Origin: Tsukamurella asaccharolytica | Lineage (GTDB): Bacteria; Actinomycetota; Actinomycetes; Mycobacteriales; Mycobacteriaceae | Assembly (NCBI RefSeq): GCF_007858435.1 | Contig: NZ_VIGW01000002.1 | Coordinates: 186,001-250,000 of the forward strand | Length of the DNA: 64,000 nt | Direction: 5' to 3' | Shown here: in pieces, positions 31,168 to 38,593 of the stretch | Layout: the number at the start of each line of letters is the position of its first letter | How positions within the stretch are numbered: the stretch's first letter is position 1 | Notes under the pieces: generated by a model | The model's database searches: none | What the model saw: only the letters and a program-made list of their open reading frames with translations | Told to the model about the DNA's origin: nothing | Position numbers and translations under genes: made by a program

Positions 31168-31842
31168 ATGGCCCTGCTCGAAGTGATCGCACTGGACGCG
31201 CGGGATGCGGTCGCGGCGGAGGAGGGCGGGGCGGATCGCGTCGAGCTTGTCGCCGACATGGCAGCCGACGGGCTGAGTCCCTCCCCCGCCACCGTCGCAG
31301 CGGTCCGCGCTGCCCTGGACATCCCGGTGCGCGTGATGCTCCGACTCACCGATGGTTTCGCCGCCGGGAACCTCGACGCGCTGATCGGACGCACAGCCGA
31401 CCTGCGCGCCGCGGGAGCGGAGGAGTTCGTGCTCGGCTTCCTCACCCCCGACGGCGCAGTGGACCTGCCGGCCGTGACAAGGATCGTCGAGTCGATCGAC
31501 GGCGCGCCGTGGACGTTTCACCGCGCGATCGACCACTGCGCGAACAGGGCTGCGTTGCGCGCAGCCGTCGCAGATCTTCCCGGGCTGGACACGATCCTCA
31601 CGGCGGGCGCGGCGACCGGGGTCGACGACGGCATCGCCACCCTGACCTCCGAGAATCCAGGACCGCAGCGCGTCCTTGTGGGTGGCGGGCTGCGTCTCGA
31701 TCACCTCCCGCGGCTGCTGGCGGCGGGGCTGGACGCCTTCCACATCGGCAGCGCGGCGAGGCCGCACGGCTGGGGCGCGCCCGTATCCACCGACGAGGTG
31801 CGCCGGTGGAGACAGGCGGTCGATGTGCGGTCATCCGTCTGA
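31168..31842 (+). CDS. cutC: CutC family protein
   Basis: A 224-residue TIM-barrel protein of the CutC family. The name comes from a copper-homeostasis phenotype in E. coli; the biochemical role is not settled. Signatures seen are GGADRVELVADMAADGLSPSPATV (about residues 20-43), VMLRLTDGF, GAEEFVLGFLTPDGAVD, WTFHRAIDHC (His and Cys possibly metal-binding), ILTAGAATGVDDGI and FHIGSAAR. It stands alone, with a leaderless-type promoter and a convergent acetyltransferase pseudogene downstream. Confidence 0.9.
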   Translation: MALLEVIALDARDAVAAEEGGADRVELVADMAADGLSPSPATVAAVRAALDIPVRVMLRLTDGFAAGNLDALIGRTADLRAAGAEEFVLGFLTPDGAVDLPAVTRIVESIDGAPWTFHRAIDHCANRAALRAAVADLPGLDTILTAGAATGVDDGIATLTSENPGPQRVLVGGGLRLDHLPRLLAAGLDAFHIGSAARPHGWGAPVSTDEVRRWRQAVDVRSSV

Positions 31843-31894
31843 ACGATCGTGAGGACGAATGACCGAACGTTCCAGCTGCGATGAAGCCGGGGCC

Positions 31895-32431
31895 TCACTC
31901 CAACGCGGCAGCGAGTTGCGCGGCGGTCAGCGGGCGGTCCGAACACACCAGCCGGACCGCCGCCGGATCGGGGTTTCCGGCATCCGGCCCGCGATGGACC
32001 TGCGTCAGGCCGACTTTGGCCGCCACGCGCGCTGACGCGGCGTTGTGTTCCACCAGGTACGCGACGATCGGCGTGCCTTGGTCCCGTTCCCGCACGGCAT
32101 CGATCCCCCGGCGCGCCACCGCCGTCGCGATGCCGCGCCCGTGGACCTCCGCCGCCAGGCGATAGCCCAGGTTCCAGAAAGCGCGGCCGCTCGGACCGCC
32201 GCGCAGGTCGCACCCGCCGTACCCGATCACGGCACCGTTCTCACGGACGGTCTACGGCCCCAATCCATCTCGGTCCCACGCCGCGATCCACCGAGACACC
32301 ATGTCCTGCGTCTGCTCGACGTCTGTATGCCGGAGGCTCGGATAGTGCGTCCACACCCGCGGATCTCCGAGCATCGCATGCAGGGCCCGCACGTCGCCGG
32401 TCGTCGGCCGGGCAAGGTCGAGAGCCGGCAC
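31895..32431 (-). pseudogene. GNAT acetyltransferase gene broken by an in-frame TAG
   Basis: Reading from GTG 32431 (7 nt past the metZ stop) gives 59 residues of a GNAT N-terminus: LDLARPTTGDVRALHAMLGDPRVW...HYPS...VSRWIAAWDRDGLGP. A TAG follows at 32252-32254. In the same frame translation resumes TVRENGAVIGYGGCDLRGG and continues through the acetyl-CoA loop (AEVHGRGIATAVARRGID) and VEHNAASARVAAKVGL to a stop at 31895. The stop falls where related proteins often have Trp, so a single TGG to TAG change explains it. Both halves are otherwise intact, so the lesion is recent or an error. Confidence 0.85.
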
Positions 32432-32438
32432 GAGCGGC

Positions 32439-33641
32439 TCAGCCGAGGGCCTGGTCGAGGTCGGCGATGAGGTCGTCGGCGTTCTCCAGCCCCACGGACA
32501 GGCGCAGCATCGAATCGGTGAGCCCGATCTTCGCGCGCCCCTCCGGCCCCGTCGCACGGTGCGTGGTGGTAGCGGGGTGGGTGATCAGCGACTTGGCGTC
32601 GCCGAAGTTGTTGGAGATGTCGATGACCTGCAGCCGGTTGAGGAACTCGAAGGCGCGCTCCTTGCCGGCCAAGGCACCGTCGGCCAGTTCCAGGGTGATC
32701 ACCGTGCCCCCGGCCTTCATCTGCCGCTTCGCCAGCTCGTGCTGCGGGTGCGAGGGCAGGAAAGGGAAGAGCACCTTCGACACGCGCGGGTCGGCGCCCA
32801 AGAACTCGGCGACCTTCTGCGCGTTCGCACTGACCCGCTCGGCCCGCAGGTCCAGCGTCTCCAGCGCCTTGAGGAGCACCCAGGCGTTGAACGGCGCCAT
32901 CGCCGGGCCGGTGTGCCGCATCAGCTGCTTCACCGGTCCATCGATGTAGTCGAACCGGCCCAGGATCGCGCCGCCCATGACCCGGCCCTGGCCGTCCATG
33001 GTCTTGGTGGAGGAATGGACGATCACGTCGGCGCCCATGCCGAGCGAGTCCTGGTAGCCGACGGGGGTGAAGCCGGCGTCCAGCACCACCTGCGCGCCCG
33101 CGGCGTGCGCCAGCGAGGCCACGGCCCGCACGTCGACGAGCCCCTGCATCGGGTTCGCGGGGGTCTCGAAGAACACCGCCTGGGTGGGGACGCTGAGCGC
33201 GTCCTCCCACTGCGCGAGGTCCTCGCCGTCGACGAAGACGGTCTCGATGCCCCAGCGCGGCAGGATCTCGTTGCACACCACGTAGCAGGAGCCGAACAGC
33301 GAGCGGGCCGCGACGAGGCGGTCGCCGGCCTGCAGCAGCGCGCCGAGCGCGGTGAAGACGGCCGACATGCCCGAGGCGGTCGCGAAGCAGGCCTCGGCGC
33401 CCTCCAGGAGACGGAGGCGCTCCTGGAACATGGCCACCGTCGGGTTGCCGTAGCGCGAGTAGACGAAGCGATCGATGTCGCCGTTGAACGCGGCCTCGGC
33501 CGCCTCGGCGCTCTCGTAGGTGTAGCCCGAGTTCAGGAACAGCGCCTCGGAGGTCTCTTCGTAGTTCGTGCGCAGGACGCCGCCGCGCACGGCGTACGTC
33601 TCGGGCCGCAGGCCGTCGGGGAGGGGGCTGAACTCCGTCAT
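32439..33641 (-). CDS. metZ: O-succinylhomoserine sulfhydrylase MetZ
   Basis: A PLP enzyme that makes homocysteine directly from O-succinylhomoserine and sulfide. It is 400 residues. SRYGNPTV, ATASGMSAVFTALGALL, LVAARSLFGSCYVVCNEILPRWG, FFETPANPMQ, the PLP Lys in VHSSTKTMDGQGR and DAKSLITHPATTTHR are all present and close to mycobacterial MetZ. One oddity: the normal DNxFATP segment reads DAGFTPVG, keeping the Asp that contacts PLP but losing the Asn. Start ATG 33641 gives MTEFSPLPDG; the upstream reading is antisense-like. It forms a pair with the rhodanese gene, as in Rv0390-Rv0391. Confidence 0.94.
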   Translation of the reverse strand: MTEFSPLPDGLRPETYAVRGGVLRTNYEETSEALFLNSGYTYESAEAAEAAFNGDIDRFVYSRYGNPTVAMFQERLRLLEGAEACFATASGMSAVFTALGALLQAGDRLVAARSLFGSCYVVCNEILPRWGIETVFVDGEDLAQWEDALSVPTQAVFFETPANPMQGLVDVRAVASLAHAAGAQVVLDAGFTPVGYQDSLGMGADVIVHSSTKTMDGQGRVMGGAILGRFDYIDGPVKQLMRHTGPAMAPFNAWVLLKALETLDLRAERVSANAQKVAEFLGADPRVSKVLFPFLPSHPQHELAKRQMKAGGTVITLELADGALAGKERAFEFLNRLQVIDISNNFGDAKSLITHPATTTHRATGPEGRAKIGLTDSMLRLSVGLENADDLIADLDQALG

Positions 33642-33651
33642 GGGATTCAGC

Positions 33652-34065
33652 CTAGAACTGCCGCCACGGGAGGCCGTCGGCGCGCCAGCCCGCGACGCCC
33701 CGATGGCCGAGTGCATCGATAGGACCCTCGAAACCGTCGAGCACGTTGTAGGCGCGCTGGACGCCGGCGGCAGTCGCGGTCTCCGCGGCGCCGATCGACC
33801 GGTGCCCGGAGCGGCAGAGGAAGACGACGGGGGCATCGTCGGAGACCCCCTTGGCGCGGAGTTCCTCGACGAAGGTCGGGTTGAGCGCACCGTCGGGGTA
33901 GCGCTGCCACTCGACGAGCACGGGGTTGCGGCCGACCTGCGAGAGCTCGGGGATGCCGACGTAGTTCCACTCGGCCTCGGTGCGGCAGTCCACGAGCACG
34001 GCCGACGGGTCCTGCTCCAGCAGCTCCCAGGCCTCGCGGGGCGTCAGGTCTCCGGCGTAGGTCAC
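33652..34065 (-). CDS. Rhodanese-domain sulfurtransferase
   Basis: A 137-residue single rhodanese domain with an intact active site: FLCRSGHRSIGAA (Cys near residue 88). TYAGDLTPREAWELLEQDP and LVDCRTEAEWNYVGIPEL are typical of the Rv0390-type protein that precedes metZ in mycobacteria. It may hand sulfur to the MetZ route (inference from neighbourhood). I chose GTG 34065 because it overlaps the upstream stop by 4 nt; a GTG 15 nt earlier is possible. Confidence 0.88.
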   Translation of the reverse strand: MTYAGDLTPREAWELLEQDPSAVLVDCRTEAEWNYVGIPELSQVGRNPVLVEWQRYPDGALNPTFVEELRAKGVSDDAPVVFLCRSGHRSIGAAETATAAGVQRAYNVLDGFEGPIDALGHRGVAGWRADGLPWRQF

Positions 34066-34529
34066 GAGCACTTCTTCCACTTGCCGTCTTCGCGGACGAA
34101 CTTCGCCTGCTCGGTGCGCTCGCCCGCCTTCTCGTACCGCACCGTGAGCTCCGCGGACGCGGTGTCGCCGTTCACGGTGAGGTTCTTGACGTCCTTCTCG
34201 TCCAGCTTCGCCTCGCCCTCACGCTCGACGACGGCCTTGCGCGCGTCGGGGAAGCCGGCCTCCTTCGGGAAGTCCGCGGCGGAGCGGTCCTTGGCGCAGG
34301 TATTGGCGACCAGATCCGAGTACCGACCCTTGTTCAGCGCGCCGTAATACTGGCCGATCGTGACCTGGACCTGCGCAGAGTCGTTGAGTCGCTCGTCGGA
34401 CGGACGGATGACGTTCCAGAGCAGGAGGGCGCCGATCAGCACGACGGTGACCACGAGCGCTACGACGAACGGGGTCGCCGTAGTGCGGCGTTCCGGGGCC
34501 GGTCCGGGGGGTGCCTTGTCTGCGCTCAC
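34062..34529 (-). CDS. Membrane-anchored NTF2-like/DUF4878-like protein
   Basis: A 155-residue protein. A cytosolic Pro-rich N-terminus and one membrane helix (about residues 20-42) are followed by an extracytoplasmic domain: QYYGALNKGRYSDLVANTCAKDR, then strands ending TVRYEKAGERTEQAKFVREDGKWKKCS. Two Cys, one after the second helix and one next to the C-terminus, could pair. The same helix-plus-domain design occurs at the C-terminus of the large acidic protein at 48788. Function unknown. The gene overlaps the rhodanese by 4 nt. Confidence 0.75.
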   Translation of the reverse strand: MSADKAPPGPAPERRTTATPFVVALVVTVVLIGALLLWNVIRPSDERLNDSAQVQVTIGQYYGALNKGRYSDLVANTCAKDRSAADFPKEAGFPDARKAVVEREGEAKLDEKDVKNLTVNGDTASAELTVRYEKAGERTEQAKFVREDGKWKKCS

Positions 34530-34672
34530 TGAAGTCTCTACCCTCTGCTACTAGAACACGTTCCAGTTCCTGGACGGGATGGATCCCCACCCGCACTAGG
34601 AACAGTTGATAAGTCCGCACTAACCTGGTGGGGAACTTCAACCGCGTATGCAGACAAGGTAGCCGACTTCAC

Positions 34673-36061
34673 ATGACCGAACAGAACCGCCCGTTGCGCG
34701 TCGCGATCGTGGGCGCGGGCCCCGCTGGTATCTACGCAGCGGACGCCCTCATGAAGTCCGACGAGGCGAAGGACCCCGGCGTCAGCATCGATCTCTTCGA
34801 GAAGATGCCGGCCCCGTTCGGCCTGATCCGATACGGCGTTGCCCCCGATCACCCGCGGATCAAGGGCATCATCACCGCGCTGCACAAGGTGCTGGACAAG
34901 CCGCAGGTGCGCCTGCTCGGCAACCTCGATTTCGGCAAGGACTTCACCCTGGAGGACGTGCGCCGCCATTACGACGCGGTGATCTTCTCGACGGGCGCCG
35001 TCGCCGACCGCAACCTGGAGATCCCCGGCATCGACCTGGAGGGCAGCTACGGCGCCGCCGAGTTCGTGGCCTGGTACGACGGTCACCCGGACTTCTCCCG
35101 CGAGTGGCCCCTCACCGAGGAGAAGGTCGCCGTCCTGGGCGTCGGCAACGTCGGGCTCGACGTGGCGCGTGTGCTCGCCAAGACCGCCGACGAGCTGCTC
35201 CCCACCGAGATCCCGCCGAACGTCTACGAGGGACTCAAGGTCAACAAGGCCAAGGAGGTGCACGTCTTCGGCCGCCGCGGTCCCGCGCAGGTGAAGTTCA
35301 CCCCGCTCGAGCTCAAGGAGCTCGATCACTCGCAGACGATCGAGGTCGTCGTGAACCCCGAGGACATCGAGTACGACGAGGGGTCGGCCAAGGCCCGCCG
35401 CGAGTCGAAGATCACCGATCAGGTCGCCACGATCCTCGAGAACTACGCGATCCGCGAGCCGAACAACCGCCCGCACAAGCTGTTCATCCACCTCTTCGAG
35501 TCGCCCGTCGAGATCCTGGGCGAGAACGGCAAGGTCACGGGCCTGCGCACGGAGCGCACCGAGCTCGACGGCACGGGCAACGTGCGCGGTACCGGCAAGT
35601 TCACCGACTGGGAGGTCGGCGCCGTCTACCGGGCCGTCGGTTACCTCTCGAACGACCTGCCGGAGATCCCCTTCGACGACCAGGCCGGCGTTATCCCGAA
35701 CGAGGCCGGCCGCGTCATCGACGCGGGGCAGCACCTCACGGGCGTGTACACGACCGGATGGATCAAGCGCGGCCCCGTCGGACTCATCGGTCACACCAAG
35801 GGCGACGCCAACGAGACCATCGCCTGCCTGCTCGAGGACTTCCACGCCGGCAAGCTCAACAAGCCGACCGACCCGTCGACCGACGGCGTCACGCGGTGGC
35901 TGGACGACCACGACACCCCGTACACCACGTGGGACGGCTGGTACCGCCTGGACGAGCGCGAGCGCAGCCTGGGCGAGGCCGAGGGCCGGGAGCGCGTGAA
36001 GGTCGTTGAGCGCGACGATATGCTCGCCGCCTCGGAGCCGGGCAAGGTCCAGCAGAGCTGA
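34673..36061 (+). CDS. fprA: NADPH-ferredoxin reductase FprA
   Basis: This moves electrons from NADPH to ferredoxins that serve cytochromes P450 and other enzymes. It is 462 residues, resembling adrenodoxin reductase and mycobacterial FprA. The FAD motif is VAIVGAGPAGIYAADAL (about 10-26). It also has KMPAPFGLIRYGVAPDHP and the NADPH Rossmann segment VAVLGVGNVGLDVARVL (about 151-167). RRGPAQVKFTPLEL and GWIKRGPVGLIGHTK complete the match. ATG 34673 begins the conserved protein; an upstream in-frame GTG adds 15 unlikely residues. Confidence 0.95.
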   Translation: MTEQNRPLRVAIVGAGPAGIYAADALMKSDEAKDPGVSIDLFEKMPAPFGLIRYGVAPDHPRIKGIITALHKVLDKPQVRLLGNLDFGKDFTLEDVRRHYDAVIFSTGAVADRNLEIPGIDLEGSYGAAEFVAWYDGHPDFSREWPLTEEKVAVLGVGNVGLDVARVLAKTADELLPTEIPPNVYEGLKVNKAKEVHVFGRRGPAQVKFTPLELKELDHSQTIEVVVNPEDIEYDEGSAKARRESKITDQVATILENYAIREPNNRPHKLFIHLFESPVEILGENGKVTGLRTERTELDGTGNVRGTGKFTDWEVGAVYRAVGYLSNDLPEIPFDDQAGVIPNEAGRVIDAGQHLTGVYTTGWIKRGPVGLIGHTKGDANETIACLLEDFHAGKLNKPTDPSTDGVTRWLDDHDTPYTTWDGWYRLDERERSLGEAEGRERVKVVERDDMLAASEPGKVQQS

Positions 36062-36081
36062 TTCCGGAGCCCGGAAACACG

Positions 36082-36119
36082 GCGCCGCCGTCCCGATCTT
36101 TCGGGGCGGCGGCGCTTTT
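36082..36119 (+). terminator. Terminator after fprA
   Basis: A 15-bp stem (GCGCCGCCGTCCCGA / TCGGGGCGGCGGCGC, one G-T pair) with a 4-nt loop, followed by TTTTC. Confidence 0.88.
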
Positions 36120-36163
36120 CGCTCACGGTGATTCTAATTCCATTCGCAACACACCGGGTCTTG

Positions 36164-36877
36164 TCAGAGGACGGCGACCGCGATGAGCGCGCCGATGACG
36201 ATCAGGACGGCGGCGGTGAGCAGGTTCGCGAACCGATCGAGCCAAGCGCTCTGCAGGCGCTGCGCCGCGGCCGCACCGAGCATCGTGAGGCCGACCATCG
36301 TCGCGACCGTGCCGATCGAGAACGTGACGAGAGTGCCGACCGCGGCGGCGCCGCCGAGCGCGCTCGCGGCGAGGAACACCGGCAGGATCGTGAGGTCCGG
36401 CGAGGCCGCCGCCGCGAACGACGCGAGACCCGCGAACCGCCCCCATCCCGTGGCCGGCGACCCACCGTTGCGGCGATCGTCGCCGTGCGGGTGAAGGTGT
36501 GCACCGGCGTCACCGTGGTGATGCTCGTGGCCGTGGTGATGTGCATGGTCATGCGAGTGCCCGTGGCCCCGTCCGACGAACTCGACGATGCCGAAGGCCA
36601 GACCCGTCGCGATCAGAATCCCGCCGACGACGAGCGACTGATTCCGCTCGATGACCGATCGAAATTGCACGCCCACCGCGATCACGATGCCACCCAACAC
36701 GAGTGACAACGCGACATGGACGACTCCCGCAGTCGCAGCGGTCCGCAGGACGCGGCCACGGGAGTGGTTCTGCGCGCGGGCAGTGACAGACAGCGGCACC
36801 CAATGATCGGGCAGGGCGGCGTGCCCAGCGCCGACGCCGGCTGCCGCGAGGAGGAGTGCAGGGACAGCGAAGGTCAT
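36164..36877 (-). CDS. Nickel/cobalt exporter-like membrane protein with His-rich loop
   Basis: A 237-residue membrane protein with about six helices. Between helices 3 and 4 is a loop at residues ~104-131 with 14 histidines (GHGHSHDHAHHHGHEHHHG), typical of NicO/RcnA-type Ni2+/Co2+ exporters and related transporters. HAALPDHWVPL near the N-terminus contains a conserved-looking His/Asp pair. It is divergent from an ArsR-family sensor, as expected for a metal-efflux pair. ATG 36877 is preceded by TAGTGT at 8 nt. The exact metal is inferred, not shown. Confidence 0.8.
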   Translation of the reverse strand: MTFAVPALLLAAAGVGAGHAALPDHWVPLSVTARAQNHSRGRVLRTAATAGVVHVALSLVLGGIVIAVGVQFRSVIERNQSLVVGGILIATGLAFGIVEFVGRGHGHSHDHAHHHGHEHHHGDAGAHLHPHGDDRRNGGSPATGWGRFAGLASFAAAASPDLTILPVFLAASALGGAAAVGTLVTFSIGTVATMVGLTMLGAAAAQRLQSAWLDRFANLLTAAVLIVIGALIAVAVL

Positions 36878-36885
36878 GCCTCGGG

Positions 36886-36891
36886 ACACTA
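36886..36891 (-). promoter_or_regulatory. -10 box of the exporter gene
   Basis: TAGTGT on the minus strand, 8 nt before ATG 36877. The promoter faces away from that of the ArsR gene, 40 bp apart. Confidence 0.45.
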
Positions 36892-36919
36892 CCTCATAAT
36901 CTGCACATCTACGAAGATA

Positions 36920-36939
36920 GCTGAATGTTAAGATTCAGC
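36920..36939. promoter_or_regulatory. ArsR-type operator overlapping a -10 box
   Basis: GCTGAAT-GTTAAG-ATTCAGC: a perfect inverted repeat with 7-bp arms and a 6-bp centre, ending one base before the ArsR start. TAAGAT (36929-36934), 6 nt from the ATG, is a -10 box inside it, so a bound repressor would cover the promoter. Metal sensors of this family bind AT-rich imperfect palindromes of this kind. Confidence 0.65.
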
Positions 36940-36940
36940 A

Positions 36941-37345
36941 ATGGCCCGTGAGCACCACCTCTCCTCAGTCGGCGCACCAGGCGGCGCACTCCCCTCTGCG
37001 TCGACCGAGCCGATCGGCGGCCAGCACGCGGAGCAGTTGTCGCCCGATCGCGTCGACCAAGCCGCCGCAATCCACGCGATGCTGGCGGACCCCACGCGCA
37101 TTCGCATCCTCTGGGCGCTGCGGCACACCGAATCGGGCGTCGGCGCCCTCGCCGAGTCCGCCGGGTGCTCACCCACCGCTGCCAGCCAACACCTGAGCAA
37201 GCTGCGCCTCGCGGGACTCGTTCAGTCCCGCGCCGAGGGCACAGCGCGGATCTATCGCCTCGTCGGCGGGCACGTCGTGCGCCTACTGACGGAATCCCTA
37301 GCCCAGGCCGATCACACCGTGAACGGCCAGCCGCACCACGACTGA
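36941..37345 (+). CDS. ArsR/SmtB-family metal-responsive repressor
   Basis: A 134-residue winged-helix regulator: DQAAAIHAMLADPTRIRILWALRHTESGVGALAESAGCSPTAASQHLSKLRLAGLV (about 39-94) includes the recognition helix. His residues at both ends (REHHL at 3-7; ADHTVNGQPHHD at the C-terminus) recall the Ni/Co-binding sites of mycobacterial NmtR. With the divergent His-loop exporter this reads as a metal-efflux switch. The start is fixed by the operator and -10 box directly upstream. Specificity is inferred. Confidence 0.85.
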   Translation: MAREHHLSSVGAPGGALPSASTEPIGGQHAEQLSPDRVDQAAAIHAMLADPTRIRILWALRHTESGVGALAESAGCSPTAASQHLSKLRLAGLVQSRAEGTARIYRLVGGHVVRLLTESLAQADHTVNGQPHHD

Positions 37346-37486
37346 GCCCACCACACAGCGACGCGCAGACCCATCAGCGCGCGGTACACACTTCGCACCT
37401 GCGCCTCTGCGCGCCGCACCACCCCACGGCAGCGCTCACTCGACGGCGGCACTGTCGAGGCGTCGGGCCGCTCGGCGCAGTGCACC
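37346..37486. other. Short gap between the ArsR and HxlR genes
   Basis: Convergent gene ends; no hairpin or coding signal was recognised. Confidence 0.3.
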
Positions 37487-37795
37487 TCAGTCGGCCGCCC
37501 AGTCCCAGACCGGCCACAGTGCGCGACCGAGTGCCTCACCGCGACCGGTGAGTTCGTACTGCTTGTCGGGAAGTTTGCGGGCGATACCCTTCTCGACCAG
37601 CTGGGCCAGCCTTGTGGCGAGCACACTGGAGCTGCAATTGCCCATGCGCCTGCGCAATTCGAGAAAGCCGAGTGAGCCCGGTTCGAGCTCCCAGACGATC
37701 CGCAGCACCCAGCGCTGACCGAGCAGATCCATTGCCCCGACGACCTCGGGATCCGGATCCTCGCGCCGCTGGGGCACCACATCGCGCACTGACAC
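37487..37795 (-). CDS. HxlR-family transcriptional regulator
   Basis: A 102-residue winged-helix protein typical of HxlR regulators: AMDLLGQRWVLRIVWELEPGSLGFLELRRRMGNCSSSVLATRLAQLVEKGIARKL. A single Cys lies at the start of the recognition helix (GNCSSS), a location used for redox sensing in some relatives, though usually an N-terminal Cys is used. It is divergent from an SDR gene with a shared inverted repeat between. GTG 37795 has TAGGCT 7 nt upstream. Confidence 0.85.
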   Translation of the reverse strand: MSVRDVVPQRREDPDPEVVGAMDLLGQRWVLRIVWELEPGSLGFLELRRRMGNCSSSVLATRLAQLVEKGIARKLPDKQYELTGRGEALGRALWPVWDWAAD

Positions 37796-37802
37796 AGAAC
37801 AG

Positions 37803-37808
37803 AGCCTA
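37803..37808 (-). promoter_or_regulatory. -10 box of the HxlR gene (leaderless)
   Basis: TAGGCT on the minus strand, 7 nt before the GTG start. Confidence 0.5.
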
Positions 37809-37813
37809 CTTGC

Positions 37814-37861
37814 GCTTCTGAATTCGAAGTGTCAAGCTGGCCGCAGTTCGAAATCAGAAGC
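37814..37861. promoter_or_regulatory. Inverted-repeat operator between HxlR and SDR genes
   Basis: GCTTCTGAATTCGAA (37814-37828) and TTCGAAATCAGAAGC (37847-37861) match at 14 of 15 positions as inverted arms around 18 bp. It lies in the middle of the divergent promoter region, 5 bp from the HxlR -10 box, and so could repress both genes. Confidence 0.7.
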
Positions 37862-37875
37862 ACGGAGGTCCGACG

Positions 37876-38583
37876 ATGGCGGTCATAGTGGTAACCGGGG
37901 CGTCCCGCGGGGTGGGAGCCGAGACAGCGGTGACACTCGGCGCGCGCGGGCACGACGTGGTGGTCAATTACCGCGAGAAGGTGCGTCGCGCCGAAAAGGT
38001 GTGCGCACTGGTCCGCGACGCCGGCGGGCGGGCGATCGCAGTGGGCGCGGACGTGACCACCGCCGACGGCCCCACCCGCCTGCTCGACGCCGCCGTCGCG
38101 GAGTTCGGCGGCGTCGATGCTCTGATCCTCAACGCGTCCGGCGGGCTGGAACTAGGGGCCGACGAGGACTACGCGATGCGCCTGAACCGGGACGCGCAGG
38201 TCGCCGCGGCCCGAGCCGCGGCGCAGCGCCTGCGACCCGGCGGCCGGATCGTCTTCGTCACGAGCCACCAGGCCCACTTCTCCGAGACCCGGCCCGTTCC
38301 CGCCGGCTACGAACCGATCGCAGCGAGCAAGCTCGCCGGGGAGCGAGCCCTGCGCACACTCGCGGCGGAACTCGGCCTGGACCTGCGCGTGGTCTCGGGC
38401 GACATGATCGAGGGCACGATCATCGTCCGCCTGCTGGAACGGCGCGATCCGGACGCCGTCGAGGAACGGCGCAGCCACGGACCGCTGCCGACCACGACCG
38501 AGTTCGCGGCCGCCATCGCCGCCACCGTCGACTCCGAGGGGCCCGCCACCACCTATGTGGGCGGCAACGACTATTTAGGGTAG
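37876..38583 (+). CDS. Short-chain dehydrogenase/reductase (SDR)
   Basis: A 235-residue Rossmann protein: VVTGASRGVGAETAV (cofactor, about 5-19), DALILNASGG (about 81-90, the NAG-like segment) and IVFVTSHQAHF (Ser of the active site). The usual YxxxK reads YEPIAASK, with Tyr seven residues before Lys instead of four, so catalysis may differ; this arrangement is seen in other actinobacterial SDRs (from memory). The substrate is probably what the divergent HxlR regulator senses. A GGAGG ribosome binding site precedes the ATG. Its stop codon lies inside the iron box of the next gene. Confidence 0.85.
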   Translation: MAVIVVTGASRGVGAETAVTLGARGHDVVVNYREKVRRAEKVCALVRDAGGRAIAVGADVTTADGPTRLLDAAVAEFGGVDALILNASGGLELGADEDYAMRLNRDAQVAAARAAAQRLRPGGRIVFVTSHQAHFSETRPVPAGYEPIAASKLAGERALRTLAAELGLDLRVVSGDMIEGTIIVRLLERRDPDAVEERRSHGPLPTTTEFAAAIAATVDSEGPATTYVGGNDYLG

Positions 38584-38593
38584 GCTTAGCTCA
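38575..38593. promoter_or_regulatory. IdeR/DtxR-type iron box
   Basis: TTAGGGTAGGCTTAGCTCA matches the actinobacterial iron-box consensus TTAGGTTAGGCTAACCTAA at 15 of 19 positions. It ends on the A of the start codon of the siderophore-interacting protein and covers the SDR stop codon. Iron-loaded IdeR would block transcription of the downstream gene. Confidence 0.7.

Noticed and set aside
32252-32254. TAG in the acetyltransferase as pyrrolysine or programmed read-through
   Set aside because: No downstream recoding structure was noticed and the site fits a plain Trp to stop change.
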